A stretch of 40,125 bases of DNA from Chloroflexota bacterium (GCA_030613785.1 JAUWLF010000030.1:1-40125), one strand, 5' to 3'; shown: positions 1 to 8,527, numbered from the stretch's first letter. The notes: generated by a model from the letters alone, not told the origin. Program-made: numbers and translations.

Positions 1-382
1 CTTTGCGGAAGGGGCCTGGAATCCACTCCTTGGTGAGGATGTCTTGCGGGTAGTTCTCGTGCACGTCGTAGATGATGGGACTCCTGGTCAGTACCTTGAT
101 CGTGCTCCCCACGAGCAGCAATTCGGGATCGTGAAAGTGGTACACGTCCGCCTTCTCCCTGAGAGCGATCCTGAGAATGCGAGACCAGTTTAGAGGACGG
201 AAGGCCCTCGTCCTAGGTTGGGGCAGGCCCAGCATATGTATCCCGTCCACTACCTTCTGCTCGAAATCGGCGACGGCCACGAGGGTTACTTGATAGCCTG
301 CCTCGGCCAGGCTCCTTGCCTCTCTTTCAAAGATACGGACGTCGAAGCAAGGGTGTACAGAAGTCAAGAAGCACGCTTTCAT
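1..382 (-). CDS. Glycosyltransferase family 4, N-terminal part (truncated by window edge)
   Basis: Reading the minus strand from the ATG at 382 gives 127 residues without a stop, running off the left end. The product begins MKACFLTSVHPCFDVRIF and continues with DVYHFHDPELLLVGS and IIYDVHENYPQD. These are typical of the acceptor-side Rossmann domain of GT-B fold GT4 enzymes; the HFHDPE and DVHE strings are frequent in GT4 proteins of polysaccharide loci. The catalytic EX7E motif would lie outside the window. The start overlaps the stop of the upstream epimerase gene as ATGA (379-382), so the two are probably translationally coupled. It is the last visible gene of the operon that makes UDP-diacetamido-mannuronate, so it may transfer that sugar; that link is inferred from position only. 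It extends past the window, so the length is unknown. Confidence 0.85.
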   Translation of the reverse strand, partial: MKACFLTSVHPCFDVRIFEREARSLAEAGYQVTLVAVADFEQKVVDGIHMLGLPQPRTRAFRPLNWSRILRIALREKADVYHFHDPELLLVGSTIKVLTRSPIIYDVHENYPQDILTKEWIPGPFRK

Positions 383-1452
383 GGTCTGTCCAAGGATCCC
401 AGAAGGTGGGCTATCCTCTGGCTCGCCTTTCCACCACCGAAGATCTCTGGGCGTTCCCCTTGGGGCCGGAACTCCTTGGCCGCCTGGGTGATCTTCCTTT
501 TGCTCGCTCCCACGAGGAGGTTCCACCCGGCTTCAGCGGTCTCAACCCATTCCGTCTCTTCCCGCAGTGTAACGCAGGGCACGCCGAGGAAGTAGGCTTC
601 CTTCTGCACTCCTCCCGAATCGGTGAGGATCAGCCGGGCGTTCCTCTCCAGGGCAAGCATGTCCAGGTAGCTGACCGGTTCGAGGAGCTTCACGGTCGGC
701 GCAAGTTGGCAACCAAGTTGCTCGATGGCCTGGCTCGTTCGGGGATGGGCGGGGAAGATGATCTCCTCGTCAATCTCGTTGAGGGCCGCCATGATCTGGG
801 CGAGGTTATGCGGGTCGTCGGTGTTGCCGGGGCGGTGAATCGTGACCAAAAGGTAGGATCCCGCTTGGAGGTCGAGGGAGCCGAGGATGTGGGATTTCCT
901 GTCCACGATCTCGATGCTGTCCAGGATTGCGTCGTACATCACGTCGCCAACCTTGGACACGCCTTCGGTGACGCCTTCTCTGGCCAGGTTCTCCCTGGCC
1001 GTCTCCGTGGGACAGAAGAGCAGATCGGATAGGTGATCGGTCAACACACGGTTGATCTCCTCTGGCATGCGCCGGTTGTAACTCCGCAGTCCGGCCTCGA
1101 CGTGGGCCACCGGCAAATGAAGCTTGGCCGCGGCCAAAGCGCCCGCCAGGGTGGAGTTGGTGTCACCATACACTAGGACACAATCGGGTTGTTCCTGGGC
1201 CAACGTTTCCTCGATCCTGATCAGCATCTCTCCGGTCTGTCTGCCGTGAGTGGCTGACCCGACCTCCAGGTTGTAGTGCGGTTTGGGAATCCCCAGTTCC
1301 TGGAAGAACACCTCTGACATCAGATAGTCGTAGTGCTGGCCAGTATGGATCAGCAGGTGCTGGTGGTGTTTGCGCAACTCCCTGTCCAGAGGGGCTGCCT
1401 TGATGAATTGGGGTCGAGCACCCACGATCGAGGCGATTTTCATGATTGCCAC
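379..1452 (-). CDS. wbpI: UDP-GlcNAc-type 2-epimerase, probably UDP-2,3-diacetamido-glucuronate 2-epimerase (WbpI type)
   Basis: This is a non-hydrolysing sugar-nucleotide 2-epimerase of the GT-B fold, about 355 residues, the usual family length. Motifs visible are GARPQFIKAAP at the N-terminus, HTGQHYDYLMSEVFF, VLVYGDTNSTLAGALAA, AHVEAGLRSYNRRMPEEINR and, towards the C-terminus, LTDSGGVQKEAYFLGVPCVTLR. The GARPQFIK and FFQELGIP strings are closer, from memory, to WbpI/WlbD enzymes than to WecB, which starts with GTRPEAIK. With WbpA, B, E and D homologues directly upstream, the probable reaction is UDP-GlcNAc3NAcA to UDP-ManNAc3NAcA. The open frame begins with GTG at 1452, directly after the previous stop; an ATG four codons in, at 1443, is an equally good start and gives the family-typical MKIASIVGARPQ. 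No strong ribosome site separates the two. WecB function remains possible. Confidence 0.85.
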   Translation of the reverse strand: MAIMKIASIVGARPQFIKAAPLDRELRKHHQHLLIHTGQHYDYLMSEVFFQELGIPKPHYNLEVGSATHGRQTGEMLIRIEETLAQEQPDCVLVYGDTNSTLAGALAAAKLHLPVAHVEAGLRSYNRRMPEEINRVLTDHLSDLLFCPTETARENLAREGVTEGVSKVGDVMYDAILDSIEIVDRKSHILGSLDLQAGSYLLVTIHRPGNTDDPHNLAQIMAALNEIDEEIIFPAHPRTSQAIEQLGCQLAPTVKLLEPVSYLDMLALERNARLILTDSGGVQKEAYFLGVPCVTLREETEWVETAEAGWNLLVGASKRKITQAAKEFRPQGERPEIFGGGKASQRIAHLLGSLDRP

Positions 1453-2769
1453 TCAGAGATTGCCCACCCCGGCGTAGACAAATCCAAGGTCCTGTGCTCT
1501 CTTCTTGTCGAAGACGTTTCGTCCATCGATCAGGACCGGTGTGGCAACCCATTCCCTCACTTCTGCGAGATTCAGGGACCGGTACTCGTCGTGGGCGACC
1601 ATGACGATGACGCAATCGCTGCCGGCGATCGCTTGTCTGAGAACAATGCTATGCTCGGCGAAATAGGGGTCGTGGATGGTCACCTTTGCTCCGAGAGCGA
1701 TCAGTCTCTCTACCAAGGGTATGGTGGGTGCATGGCGTGCGTCAGCGGCATTCTCCAGGTAGGCATACCCGAGCACCGTCACCCGCGCCTTGTTGATACC
1801 CCTGCCTGCTTCCGCCAGGCCTGCCTCAGCCAGCTCGGCGACGTGGAGCGGCATGCTGTCATTGATCGCTCGGGCCGTCGGTATCAGCCGGGCCTTGAGC
1901 TTTCCCTCTGTGCCATGAACCAGAAGCCAGGGATCTTTGGGCGTGCAGTGGCCGCCGACTCCTGCTCCAGGGACGTGCATCGCCCTGTACGGGGACTTGT
2001 TGACCAACTGTCGCACTTCATAGACGTCGCAGCCCACGTTCTCGCAGAGCAGAGCTATCTCGTTGGCGAAGGCTATTTGCACGTCGCGATAGGCGTTCTC
2101 GGTGGTCTTCACCAGTTCGGCAGTCAAGGCGTCGGTGATGTCTAGATCGGCTTCGACTATGTGCCCGTATAGTGCCCTGGCCAACTCCGCAGCTTGCGGG
2201 GTCACGCCGCCTATGACTCTATTGCAAGTCCTGAGATTGCTCAGCAGTTTGCCTGGCATGACGCGCTCCGGACAGTAGGCCAGATAGAAATCGCCATCAG
2301 CCTTGAGGCCCGTCATCTGCTCCAGAAGGGGTCTGACGACCTTCGCCATCGTCTGGGGAGCGATGGTGGATTCAATGATCACCAGAGACCCTCGTCGGAG
2401 ATGGGCCCCCAAGTCACGTAGGGCCCCCCGCAAAGCCTCATAGGCGGGCTTCTTGGATGCGCTGTCAACCGGGGTTTCGACGGCGATGAGGGCAACGTCG
2501 GTCTCGCGGCACTCTGCGTAGTCGGTTCCCACCCGCAGTTTGCCTTCCTGGATCACGTCGGTCAGCAGTCGAGCCAACCTCGGCTCGTTCCCGCCGATGG
2601 GGCTAATGCCTGCACCAATGTGGGCAGCTTTCGCCTCATTTCGCTCGATTCCCAGTACTTGAAACCCTGCCTCGGCGAGGGTGCAGGCCACGGGGAGGCC
2701 GACGTGCCCCAGGCCGATCACCGCCACTCTAGCCTTCTTGTTGTGGATCGCTTCAGCCAGGTTCTCCAT
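1453..2769 (-). CDS. wbpA: UDP-N-acetyl-hexosamine 6-dehydrogenase (WbpA/WecC family)
   Basis: This NAD-dependent nucleotide-sugar dehydrogenase has 438 residues, a normal length. An N-terminal Rossmann motif VAVIGLGHVGLPVA lies at about residues 15-28. The YCPERVMPGK signature at about 165-174 is shared by the UDP-GlcNAc and UDP-ManNAc 6-dehydrogenases. A central helix contains ENAYRDVQIAFANE, and the catalytic cysteine is in GAGVGGHCTPKDP (Cys about 275). It oxidises C6 twice to a uronic acid. In the setting of the B, E, D and I genes it most likely makes UDP-GlcNAc-uronate, the first step of the diacetamido-uronate route; a WecC-like role on UDP-ManNAc would need a WecB upstream of it in the pathway. 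The start ATG at 2769 lies 3 bases beyond the preceding stop, so the gene is tightly packed in the operon. Confidence 0.88.
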   Translation of the reverse strand: MENLAEAIHNKKARVAVIGLGHVGLPVACTLAEAGFQVLGIERNEAKAAHIGAGISPIGGNEPRLARLLTDVIQEGKLRVGTDYAECRETDVALIAVETPVDSASKKPAYEALRGALRDLGAHLRRGSLVIIESTIAPQTMAKVVRPLLEQMTGLKADGDFYLAYCPERVMPGKLLSNLRTCNRVIGGVTPQAAELARALYGHIVEADLDITDALTAELVKTTENAYRDVQIAFANEIALLCENVGCDVYEVRQLVNKSPYRAMHVPGAGVGGHCTPKDPWLLVHGTEGKLKARLIPTARAINDSMPLHVAELAEAGLAEAGRGINKARVTVLGYAYLENAADARHAPTIPLVERLIALGAKVTIHDPYFAEHSIVLRQAIAGSDCVIVMVAHDEYRSLNLAEVREWVATPVLIDGRNVFDKKRAQDLGFVYAGVGNL

Positions 2770-2772
2770 GCC

Positions 2773-3765
2773 TCAGAACTCCATGACCCTGTGCTCCCGG
2801 CCTGATTCGACCAGCGCCTGGGCCAGCGCGAGAGCTCTCATCCCATCTTCGCCGGTGACTTCTGGCTGGGCGTCTTCCATTATGGCCTGGACGAAGGATT
2901 CGATCTCTATGTACAGAGGTTCCCTCTTCTTGATCCTCAGCTTGATCATATTCCCTTCCCCCACGCCCTTGAGCATCCCCAGTCTGTCCCAATCGCTGTC
3001 AACGTATTCGTTCTCGTAGAGGTACAGGTCCTGGGTGAGGTAGTTCACCACAAACATGCCCTTCTCCCCGGTGACGTACAGCTCTCTCACCTTGGTGGGG
3101 GTCAGCCAGTTGACGTCGAGTACGCCCACCACTCCGTTGTCAAACCTCAGCAAGCCTGACAGGGAATCCTCGTGATGGGTGTGGATCTCCTGTTCGGTCT
3201 CCGCATACACCCGTACCACGTCAGCCTCAGTCAGGTGGTACATCACATCCAGGTCGTGAGTCGCCAGATCGATCACCACCCCCACATCTCGCACCCGATG
3301 GGGGAAGGGGCCAAGTCGGCGGACATGTATCTGGAAGCTCTTTCCTAACTGGTCCTCATCCAACCTGCGCTTCAATTCTGTGACGGCCGGATTGAAGCGT
3401 TCGACATGTCCCACCATCAGTTTCAGCCCGTGCTCTTGAGCCCGGCGTACTATCTCCTGGGCGTTGGGAAGCGTGTCGGCGATGGGCTTCTCCAACAGCA
3501 CGTGTAGTCCCCGCTCCATGGCGTCGGATGCGACTTGGTGATGGAGCTTGGTGGGCACAGCGATGGAGACGAGATCGAGCTCCTCCTCGGCCAGCAAGTC
3601 TCCGTACTCGGTGTAAGACTTGGTTTTGTAGCGGGAGGCTACCTTCTTCGCGAGCTCACCGTCCACATCGGAGACCGCTACCAGATCCAGGTCCTCCATG
3701 TCGTTGTATATCCTGGCGTGGTTCTTGCCCATGGAGCCCACGCCGATCACCGCTGCTCTGATCAT
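2773..3765 (-). CDS. wbpB: Gfo/Idh/MocA oxidoreductase, probable UDP-GlcNAc-uronate 3-dehydrogenase (WbpB/WlbA type)
   Basis: The product has 330 residues with an N-terminal NAD-binding motif AAVIGVGSMGKNHARIY and the family EKP motif in VLLEKPIADT (Lys about 93). The C-terminal alpha/beta domain contains VVIDLATHDLDVMYHL, where the His-Asp pair is typical of the catalytic region. It probably oxidises C3 of UDP-GlcNAcA to a keto group for the aminotransferase encoded immediately upstream. The start ATG (3765) overlaps the stop of the aminotransferase gene in an ATGA tetranucleotide (3762-3765), implying coupled translation and matching the B/E functional pair, whose enzymes share the keto intermediate and recycle cofactor in the Pseudomonas and Bordetella systems. 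The specific substrate is inferred from the neighbours; family membership is read directly. Confidence 0.85.
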   Translation of the reverse strand: MIRAAVIGVGSMGKNHARIYNDMEDLDLVAVSDVDGELAKKVASRYKTKSYTEYGDLLAEEELDLVSIAVPTKLHHQVASDAMERGLHVLLEKPIADTLPNAQEIVRRAQEHGLKLMVGHVERFNPAVTELKRRLDEDQLGKSFQIHVRRLGPFPHRVRDVGVVIDLATHDLDVMYHLTEADVVRVYAETEQEIHTHHEDSLSGLLRFDNGVVGVLDVNWLTPTKVRELYVTGEKGMFVVNYLTQDLYLYENEYVDSDWDRLGMLKGVGEGNMIKLRIKKREPLYIEIESFVQAIMEDAQPEVTGEDGMRALALAQALVESGREHRVMEF

Positions 3766-4826
3766 AGTTTGGAGACCTCGCTGACTATCTTGACTAACTC
3801 CTCCTGCGTGAGAGCTGGGTGGACGGGCACGGACAGGACCTCCTGGCTCATCCTCTCCGAGACAGGCAGGGAATCCTTGAAACCGAGTTGACGATATAGC
3901 GGCTGCTCATGAACTGGTAGGGGGTAGTACACCCTGGCCCCGACGCCCCCCTCCGCCAGCTCTTGTAGTGCTTGATCGCGATCTCCCTTGACCCGGACGG
4001 TGTACTGGTGGTAGACATGCACGTATCCCTGCATCACTTGAGGCGTGATGACGTTATTCAGGCGCTCCGTGAGGAAGGCGGCGTTTTCAATGCGCTTGCG
4101 GGTCCACTTTCCCAGTTTTCCCAACTGAGCCAATCCTAGTGCCGCTTGTAGGTCAGTCATCCTGAAGTTGTAGCCGGGTGATTCGTGCCGATAGAGCTGG
4201 CTCTGGCCGTGGTTCCGAATCAACCGTGCCCGCTCGGCTATCTCATCATCGTCGGTGGTGATCATCCCTCCCTCGCCAGTCGTCATGTTCTTGCTGGGAT
4301 AGAACGAGAAGCATCCGGTGCCAAAACTACCCACTCTCTTGCCGTCTATCGAGGCTCCGTGTGCCTGACACGCATCCTCGACGACGATGAGTCCATGCCT
4401 GTCGGCGATCTCCATGATCCTTCCCATGTCACAGGGGTTGCCGTAGAGGTGCACGGGCAGGATGGCCTTGGTGTACTGGGTTACCTTCTGCTCGATGAGG
4501 TCGGGATCTATATTGTAGGAGCTTTCGTCTATGTCCGCGAAGACCGGCCTGGCCCCAGTAAACAGGATGGAGTTCGCGGAGGCGATGAAGGTGAAGGGGG
4601 TGGTGATCACCTCGTCACCAATGCCGATGCGGTGCGCCAGAAGCGCCGTTAGCAAGGCGGTCGTTCCGGAGGAGGTGGCGATGGCGTGTCTGACACCACA
4701 GAGGGCTGCAAACCGCTCCTCGAACTCTTGGACTCTTGGCCCCTGCGCTAACTGTCCTGACTCCAGGACCGCGATGACGGCTTGCTTCTCCTCTTCTCCG
4801 ATCAAAGGGCTAGCTATGGGAATCAT
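3762..4826 (-). CDS. wbpE: DegT/DnrJ/EryC1/StrS aminotransferase, probable UDP-3-keto-GlcNAcA aminotransferase (WbpE type)
   Basis: This PLP-dependent sugar aminotransferase has 354 residues, close to the family norm. Visible elements are SSGTTALLTAL (phosphate-binding loop, about 52-62), VEDACQAHGA (Asp about 151, Gln about 154) and the Schiff-base lysine in FYPSKNMTTGEGG (Lys about 179). The start MIPIASPLIGEEEKQAV is typical of the family. It would install the 3-amino group that the adjacent acetyltransferase then acetylates. The ATG at 4826 lies inside the end of the acetyltransferase gene (17-base overlap), with an AGGTAGAGG stretch just before it as ribosome site. The 3-keto-GlcNAcA substrate is inferred from the five-gene context. 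Confidence 0.87.
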   Translation of the reverse strand: MIPIASPLIGEEEKQAVIAVLESGQLAQGPRVQEFEERFAALCGVRHAIATSSGTTALLTALLAHRIGIGDEVITTPFTFIASANSILFTGARPVFADIDESSYNIDPDLIEQKVTQYTKAILPVHLYGNPCDMGRIMEIADRHGLIVVEDACQAHGASIDGKRVGSFGTGCFSFYPSKNMTTGEGGMITTDDDEIAERARLIRNHGQSQLYRHESPGYNFRMTDLQAALGLAQLGKLGKWTRKRIENAAFLTERLNNVITPQVMQGYVHVYHQYTVRVKGDRDQALQELAEGGVGARVYYPLPVHEQPLYRQLGFKDSLPVSERMSQEVLSVPVHPALTQEELVKIVSEVSKL

Positions 4827-5433
4827 CCTCTACCTCGCTGAGGTCGGCCACGGGTATGCTGTACGACACCTCACAACGGGGGCACCACATCTCCGCGACG
4901 TCTTGTTGTGCCTGTCTTTCCGTGAGCTTTCTGCCGCACTTGCAAACAAAGCCGACCAACCTTGCTGGGTTACCCCGAACCATCCCATGATCTGGTACAT
5001 CTTTGGTGACCACCGCGCCGGCCCCGATCATGGCGAACGTGCCCACGACCACCCCAGGCAAGACGACCGCGCCAGCCCCCACGGAGGCCCCACGTTTGAT
5101 CGTGATCGGATCTGCTTGCCAGTCCTCGTCCACCTTCAAGTTGCCAGCAGGTGTGATGGATCTGGGATACTTGTCATTGGTGAGACACGCACCAGGGCCA
5201 ATAAAGACGCCGTCCTCTATGGTGACCCCGTGGTAGATCGATGCCCCGTTCTGGATCTTGACCTTGTTCCCGACGATGACATCGAAGTCGACATACACCC
5301 CCTTTCCGATGATGCAGTGGGCTCCTACCTTGGCGTTTTCTCTTATCTGAGCGTGATGCCAGACCTTGGTACCCTTCCCGATCTGGGCTTGGCCGGACAC
5401 TTCTGCGGTTTGATGGATGGTCGCTGCTTTCAT
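4810..5433 (-). CDS. wbpD: Hexapeptide-repeat N-acetyltransferase with C-terminal zinc ribbon (WbpD type)
   Basis: The product has about 207 residues, mostly left-handed beta-helix hexapeptide repeats (for example GKGTKVWHHAQI, GAHCIIGKGVYVD, GNKVKIQNGASIYHGV, GPGACLTNDKYPR, GAGAVVLPGVVVG). This is the architecture of WbpD/WlbB acetyl-CoA-dependent enzymes that acetylate the 3-amino group of UDP-GlcNAc3NA. The tail after NPARLVGFVCKCG holds two cysteine pairs (CKC and CPRC about 30 residues apart), which suggests a small zinc ribbon. I place the start at the ATG at 5433 because it follows an AGGA/GGGTGAG stretch, gives the family-typical MKAATIHQTAEV and leaves a short gap to the flippase gene. 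A longer frame to 5490 would add 19 atypical residues and overlap the flippase. Confidence 0.86.
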   Translation of the reverse strand: MKAATIHQTAEVSGQAQIGKGTKVWHHAQIRENAKVGAHCIIGKGVYVDFDVIVGNKVKIQNGASIYHGVTIEDGVFIGPGACLTNDKYPRSITPAGNLKVDEDWQADPITIKRGASVGAGAVVLPGVVVGTFAMIGAGAVVTKDVPDHGMVRGNPARLVGFVCKCGRKLTERQAQQDVAEMWCPRCEVSYSIPVADLSEVEDDSHS

Positions 5434-5449
5434 GCTCACCCGTTCCTGC

Positions 5450-6790
5450 TCAGGGTTGGCCAACTTGGCCGCGTACCCGGCCCCAGGCAAGCCTGGCTAG
5501 CTGGCGGTAGAGCATCCAGTCTGAACTCTGCGGCACAATGACCTTGGCCAACGAATTGCCCGAGAGCTTGATGTACAACCACAAACGCACCGCGAAGGTG
5601 ATGCCGTAGCCGATCGTCGTTGCCCACGCAGCACCAACAGTACCATACTTGGGAATCCAGACCAGGTTCAAGGCCACCTGAATCGCAACCCCAGTCGCCC
5701 CTACGTACGTGTTCAGCAGTGGCTTGCCTCGGCCGGCGATGTCGTTGGCCAGTATGCGCCCTGCGCTCAGAAAGACGATCCCTGGGAGCAGGATCCGGAA
5801 CAACTGAACCGTCGGCAGATACTCCTCCGAATAGAGCAGGACTACGATCCATTGACTCACGAGGAAGAGAACGGCTGCACCGATGGCAGTGATCCAGAGG
5901 ATGTTCCTGCTGACGAGGGGGGTGAACGTCTTTCGCTGTTGCTCGTCCTTTTCAGCGGCGACCGTGGGGAACAGTACCGTGCTTGCCGATTCTGAGACGA
6001 ACCACAGTTTCTCGGCCAATACGACCGCCACAGAGTAGAACCCTACCGCGCTAACTGGAAGAAAGGCGCCGAGCATGAATATCTCTATACGATAATTGAG
6101 GAAGCCCACGATGTTCCCCAGATGAGCCTTGACTCCATAGCGCAGAACATCTCGTATGTACGCGGGACTAGGTCGAAAGCGCACTCCTCCTGCGATCTTC
6201 CTGACCCATGGGAATAGCAGGACGCAAAGCAGCGCCGAACTGAGTATGCTCGCCCATATTGCCCCAGCAACGCCCAACCCGAGGCTCACTGTGGTGATGA
6301 GCAGGATGAGCAGGAACAGCAGCTTCTGGAGCACGGAGATCGCATTAAACTCCTTGATGCGTCTGGCCCCCAACAGTATCTGGTTGATGTATTGCTGACT
6401 GAACAGATACACAGGAACCAGCAGCAGCGCCAGGCCTAGATATGACGGAGCAACATCGGGGAAGATTCGACCCTGAAGAACGACAAGCGCGAGCAGTCCT
6501 AGCAGAGTGGCTGCGGCTCCGATGATTGCGGTCAGGATGACGTTGTTTCCAAGGACCTCCTTCAGCGGGTACTTGTCCTGAGCAACGTAGTATACGGTCG
6601 CTGGACCGATGCCTAGGTTGGTCAAGGTAAGGATCAGAAGAGGGAACAGGGTAGCGAGAGTGTAGATCCCCGTGCCGTCTGGTCCCAGGGCACGGGCGAT
6701 GACAACTGACGAGAGGAGAGCCAGACCGAAGCCAATGACTCTAGCCACCAGGGTAAGTGCAGTATCTCTCGCAAAAGCCGCTGCTTTCAT
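5450..6790 (-). CDS. Polysaccharide repeat-unit flippase (Wzx/MATE-like)
   Basis: This is a 446-residue integral membrane protein of about 12-14 hydrophobic segments. The N-terminus contains TLVARVIGFGLALLSSVVIARALGPDGTGIY, split over the first two helices, which is the hallmark start of the polysaccharide biosynthesis (Wzx/RfbX-type) branch of the MOP superfamily; a later AGRGKPLLNTYVG segment also fits. It should flip undecaprenyl-linked repeat units across the membrane. The ATG at 6790 overlaps the stop of the AP-superfamily gene in ATGA (6787-6790), so the two are coupled. The downstream wbpD start is 16 bases away. Its place directly ahead of the Wbp genes suggests that it handles the glycan containing the diacetamido-mannuronate residue. 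Substrate is inferred. Confidence 0.88.
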   Translation of the reverse strand: MKAAAFARDTALTLVARVIGFGLALLSSVVIARALGPDGTGIYTLATLFPLLILTLTNLGIGPATVYYVAQDKYPLKEVLGNNVILTAIIGAAATLLGLLALVVLQGRIFPDVAPSYLGLALLLVPVYLFSQQYINQILLGARRIKEFNAISVLQKLLFLLILLITTVSLGLGVAGAIWASILSSALLCVLLFPWVRKIAGGVRFRPSPAYIRDVLRYGVKAHLGNIVGFLNYRIEIFMLGAFLPVSAVGFYSVAVVLAEKLWFVSESASTVLFPTVAAEKDEQQRKTFTPLVSRNILWITAIGAAVLFLVSQWIVVLLYSEEYLPTVQLFRILLPGIVFLSAGRILANDIAGRGKPLLNTYVGATGVAIQVALNLVWIPKYGTVGAAWATTIGYGITFAVRLWLYIKLSGNSLAKVIVPQSSDWMLYRQLARLAWGRVRGQVGQP

Positions 6791-8436
6791 AGGTAGCCGA
6801 GAGCCCTCAGCCGCCTCTCGATCTCCGCTTGCTCGTCATCTGTGTAGACGGCCGAGCCTTCCTGCACAGGCTCTTTTGACTCTACGGGCTCGTGCACGGC
6901 ACGCTGCCCATGGGGTAGTGAGTCCGGCTCGAAGATCTCTCTCAGGACCCTTCCATCGCAGTCGTCGGGAACAGGGCATCCCAGATAGTGTAGGACTGTG
7001 GGCATTACGTCCAGGAGGGAAGGGTAGCTGGGTAGCATTTTGCCAGACTCGATCTCGTCTCCACAAGCGACGAAGATCCCTTCCCGGTGATGGCATCCAC
7101 GGATCTGATCTCTTGGGGTAACATAATCGTCGGCAAAGAAGGCGTTGGTTATGTTGTAGCCATCATGCAGATCTAGAATGATGTCGGGAGCCTGCTCCAC
7201 GTAAGGCCCTTGATACAACTCCTCCCGGCGGTAGGCGCGTCGCACGATGTGTGCCCCCGTCTGGGGATCACCCAGGCTGGACAGCTTCTCGATCAGTTCG
7301 TCGCATAGTCTGTCACGAGATGGGGGATCCAGATTCATGATCTTGATGGCCTTGTTCTCCGTCGCATACATCTGATACGCCGATGCCTTGGTCTGTTCCC
7401 AATCCACCTCATACCCAACGTCATCGCTGGCCGGAACATGGGCTTGCACACTTCGAGGGGTCCATCTCTTCAGAGCGTTCCACCACCGTCTGGGAACCAG
7501 CTTGCGCATCTTGTGCCCGGTGATGCCCAGTCCGAGGAGGAACCGCGAGACATCTGAGGGATGCAGGTAGATCTCGGCTAACTCCGCTCGACCTTCCAGT
7601 TCCCCGATCTCTTCCCAGCGTGACATCTCTGTGGTCTGTCCTTTCCTGATGGACATGTACCCCTCATCAATCAGCCACTTGCTGATGTGGAAGTCCCTGT
7701 GCTGTCCCTGTAACCCGTGGTCCGATATCAGGAAGATCGCAGCATCGGGAAAGGCTTTCACGATCTCGCCAACGCAGGCATCTAGATGACGGTAGCACTC
7801 CTGAACCGTGTCGTGATTCTGCCAGAAATGATGCTGGATCACGTCCGTGGCCCTGAACATCATCATGGCGAAATCCCAGTGCTCACGTCTTAGCAGTGCG
7901 ATGAAGGCGCTCTTGTGTTTCTCAGTCACCCCCTGCATGTCTTCCATTAGCTTTCGACCGGAGAGGTGAGCGCGGGAATTGATCCGATAACCGCCTGTGA
8001 CCCGATCGAGGAACACGTTCACTTCCGGCGGCGAGGTGAACTGGGCGCCCGCCGGCGTGAGCATGCCGCTCACCACGATGCCATCAATCTCCGCCGGCGG
8101 ATAGGTTCCGGGCACGTTGATCACGATGCTCCGCTTGCCGTGTTGACTGAGCAGCTCCCACAACGTGGGCGAGTGGATGTCCTGGCTGTTCGTGAGTCGC
8201 CGTTCCCCTTCGGCGAACCGGAAGAAGTCGAAAACGCCATGTTTGCCCGGATTCTTGCCGGTCATGAAGGACGGCCAGGCGGGGATGGTGGAGTAGGGGA
8301 TCGTGCTCAGGAGCCGCCCTGTAGTGCCCTTGTTGACCAGATCCGATATATGCGGCAACTGCCCATCCTCCAGCAGAGGGTCCATCACGTCGAAGGTAGC
8401 CCCGTCCAAGCCGATGACAATGACTCGCTGCTTCAT
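6787..8436 (-). CDS. AP-superfamily phosphohydrolase/phosphodiesterase, paralogue 1
   Basis: The product has 549 residues and no signal peptide or membrane segment, so it is predicted to be cytosolic. Metal-site motifs of the alkaline phosphatase / type I phosphodiesterase fold are all present: VIGLDGATFD (Asp11), the nucleophile region STIPAWPSFMTG (Thr about 50) followed by NPGKHG, RATDVIQHHFW (Asp and His), LISDHGLQG, and GCHHREGIFVACG near the C-terminus. It resembles the predicted AP-superfamily phosphohydrolases/phosphomutases of the COG3379 kind; that assignment is from memory. The C-terminus ends RRLRALGYL, matching four paralogues between 29676 and 36812. It is the first gene after the promoter at 8499-8527 and overlaps the flippase gene by 4 bases. 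Substrate is unknown; a phosphorylated glycan precursor or nucleotide-sugar is a guess from context. Confidence 0.85.
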   Translation of the reverse strand: MKQRVIVIGLDGATFDVMDPLLEDGQLPHISDLVNKGTTGRLLSTIPYSTIPAWPSFMTGKNPGKHGVFDFFRFAEGERRLTNSQDIHSPTLWELLSQHGKRSIVINVPGTYPPAEIDGIVVSGMLTPAGAQFTSPPEVNVFLDRVTGGYRINSRAHLSGRKLMEDMQGVTEKHKSAFIALLRREHWDFAMMMFRATDVIQHHFWQNHDTVQECYRHLDACVGEIVKAFPDAAIFLISDHGLQGQHRDFHISKWLIDEGYMSIRKGQTTEMSRWEEIGELEGRAELAEIYLHPSDVSRFLLGLGITGHKMRKLVPRRWWNALKRWTPRSVQAHVPASDDVGYEVDWEQTKASAYQMYATENKAIKIMNLDPPSRDRLCDELIEKLSSLGDPQTGAHIVRRAYRREELYQGPYVEQAPDIILDLHDGYNITNAFFADDYVTPRDQIRGCHHREGIFVACGDEIESGKMLPSYPSLLDVMPTVLHYLGCPVPDDCDGRVLREIFEPDSLPHGQRAVHEPVESKEPVQEGSAVYTDDEQAEIERRLRALGYL

Positions 8437-8498
8437 GGCCCGCGCTCGTTGAGAAGCTTAGATAGGGGTCTCGGGGAGACCCTGAGGTCCGCGATCCA

Positions 8499-8527
8499 AT
8501 TGTAGATTAGCAGACCCGCCTTGTCAA
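8499..8527 (-). promoter_or_regulatory. Sigma70-type promoter for the 8436-to-1 operon
   Basis: On the minus strand TTGACA (8527-8522) is followed after exactly 17 bases by TACAAT (8504-8499). This is a near-consensus promoter. Transcription should begin near 8492 and leave a leader of about 55 bases before the ATG at 8436. It would drive the AP-superfamily gene, flippase, Wbp genes and GT4. Confidence 0.8.

Noticed and set aside
316-1032. Long plus-strand open frames opposite the epimerase and similar antisense frames elsewhere
   Set aside because: They mirror codon structure of strongly supported minus-strand genes and show no family features.
5434-5490. N-terminal extension of the WbpD-like acetyltransferase
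   Set aside because: It overlaps the flippase gene and adds residues not typical of the family; the ATG at 5433 has a ribosome site.
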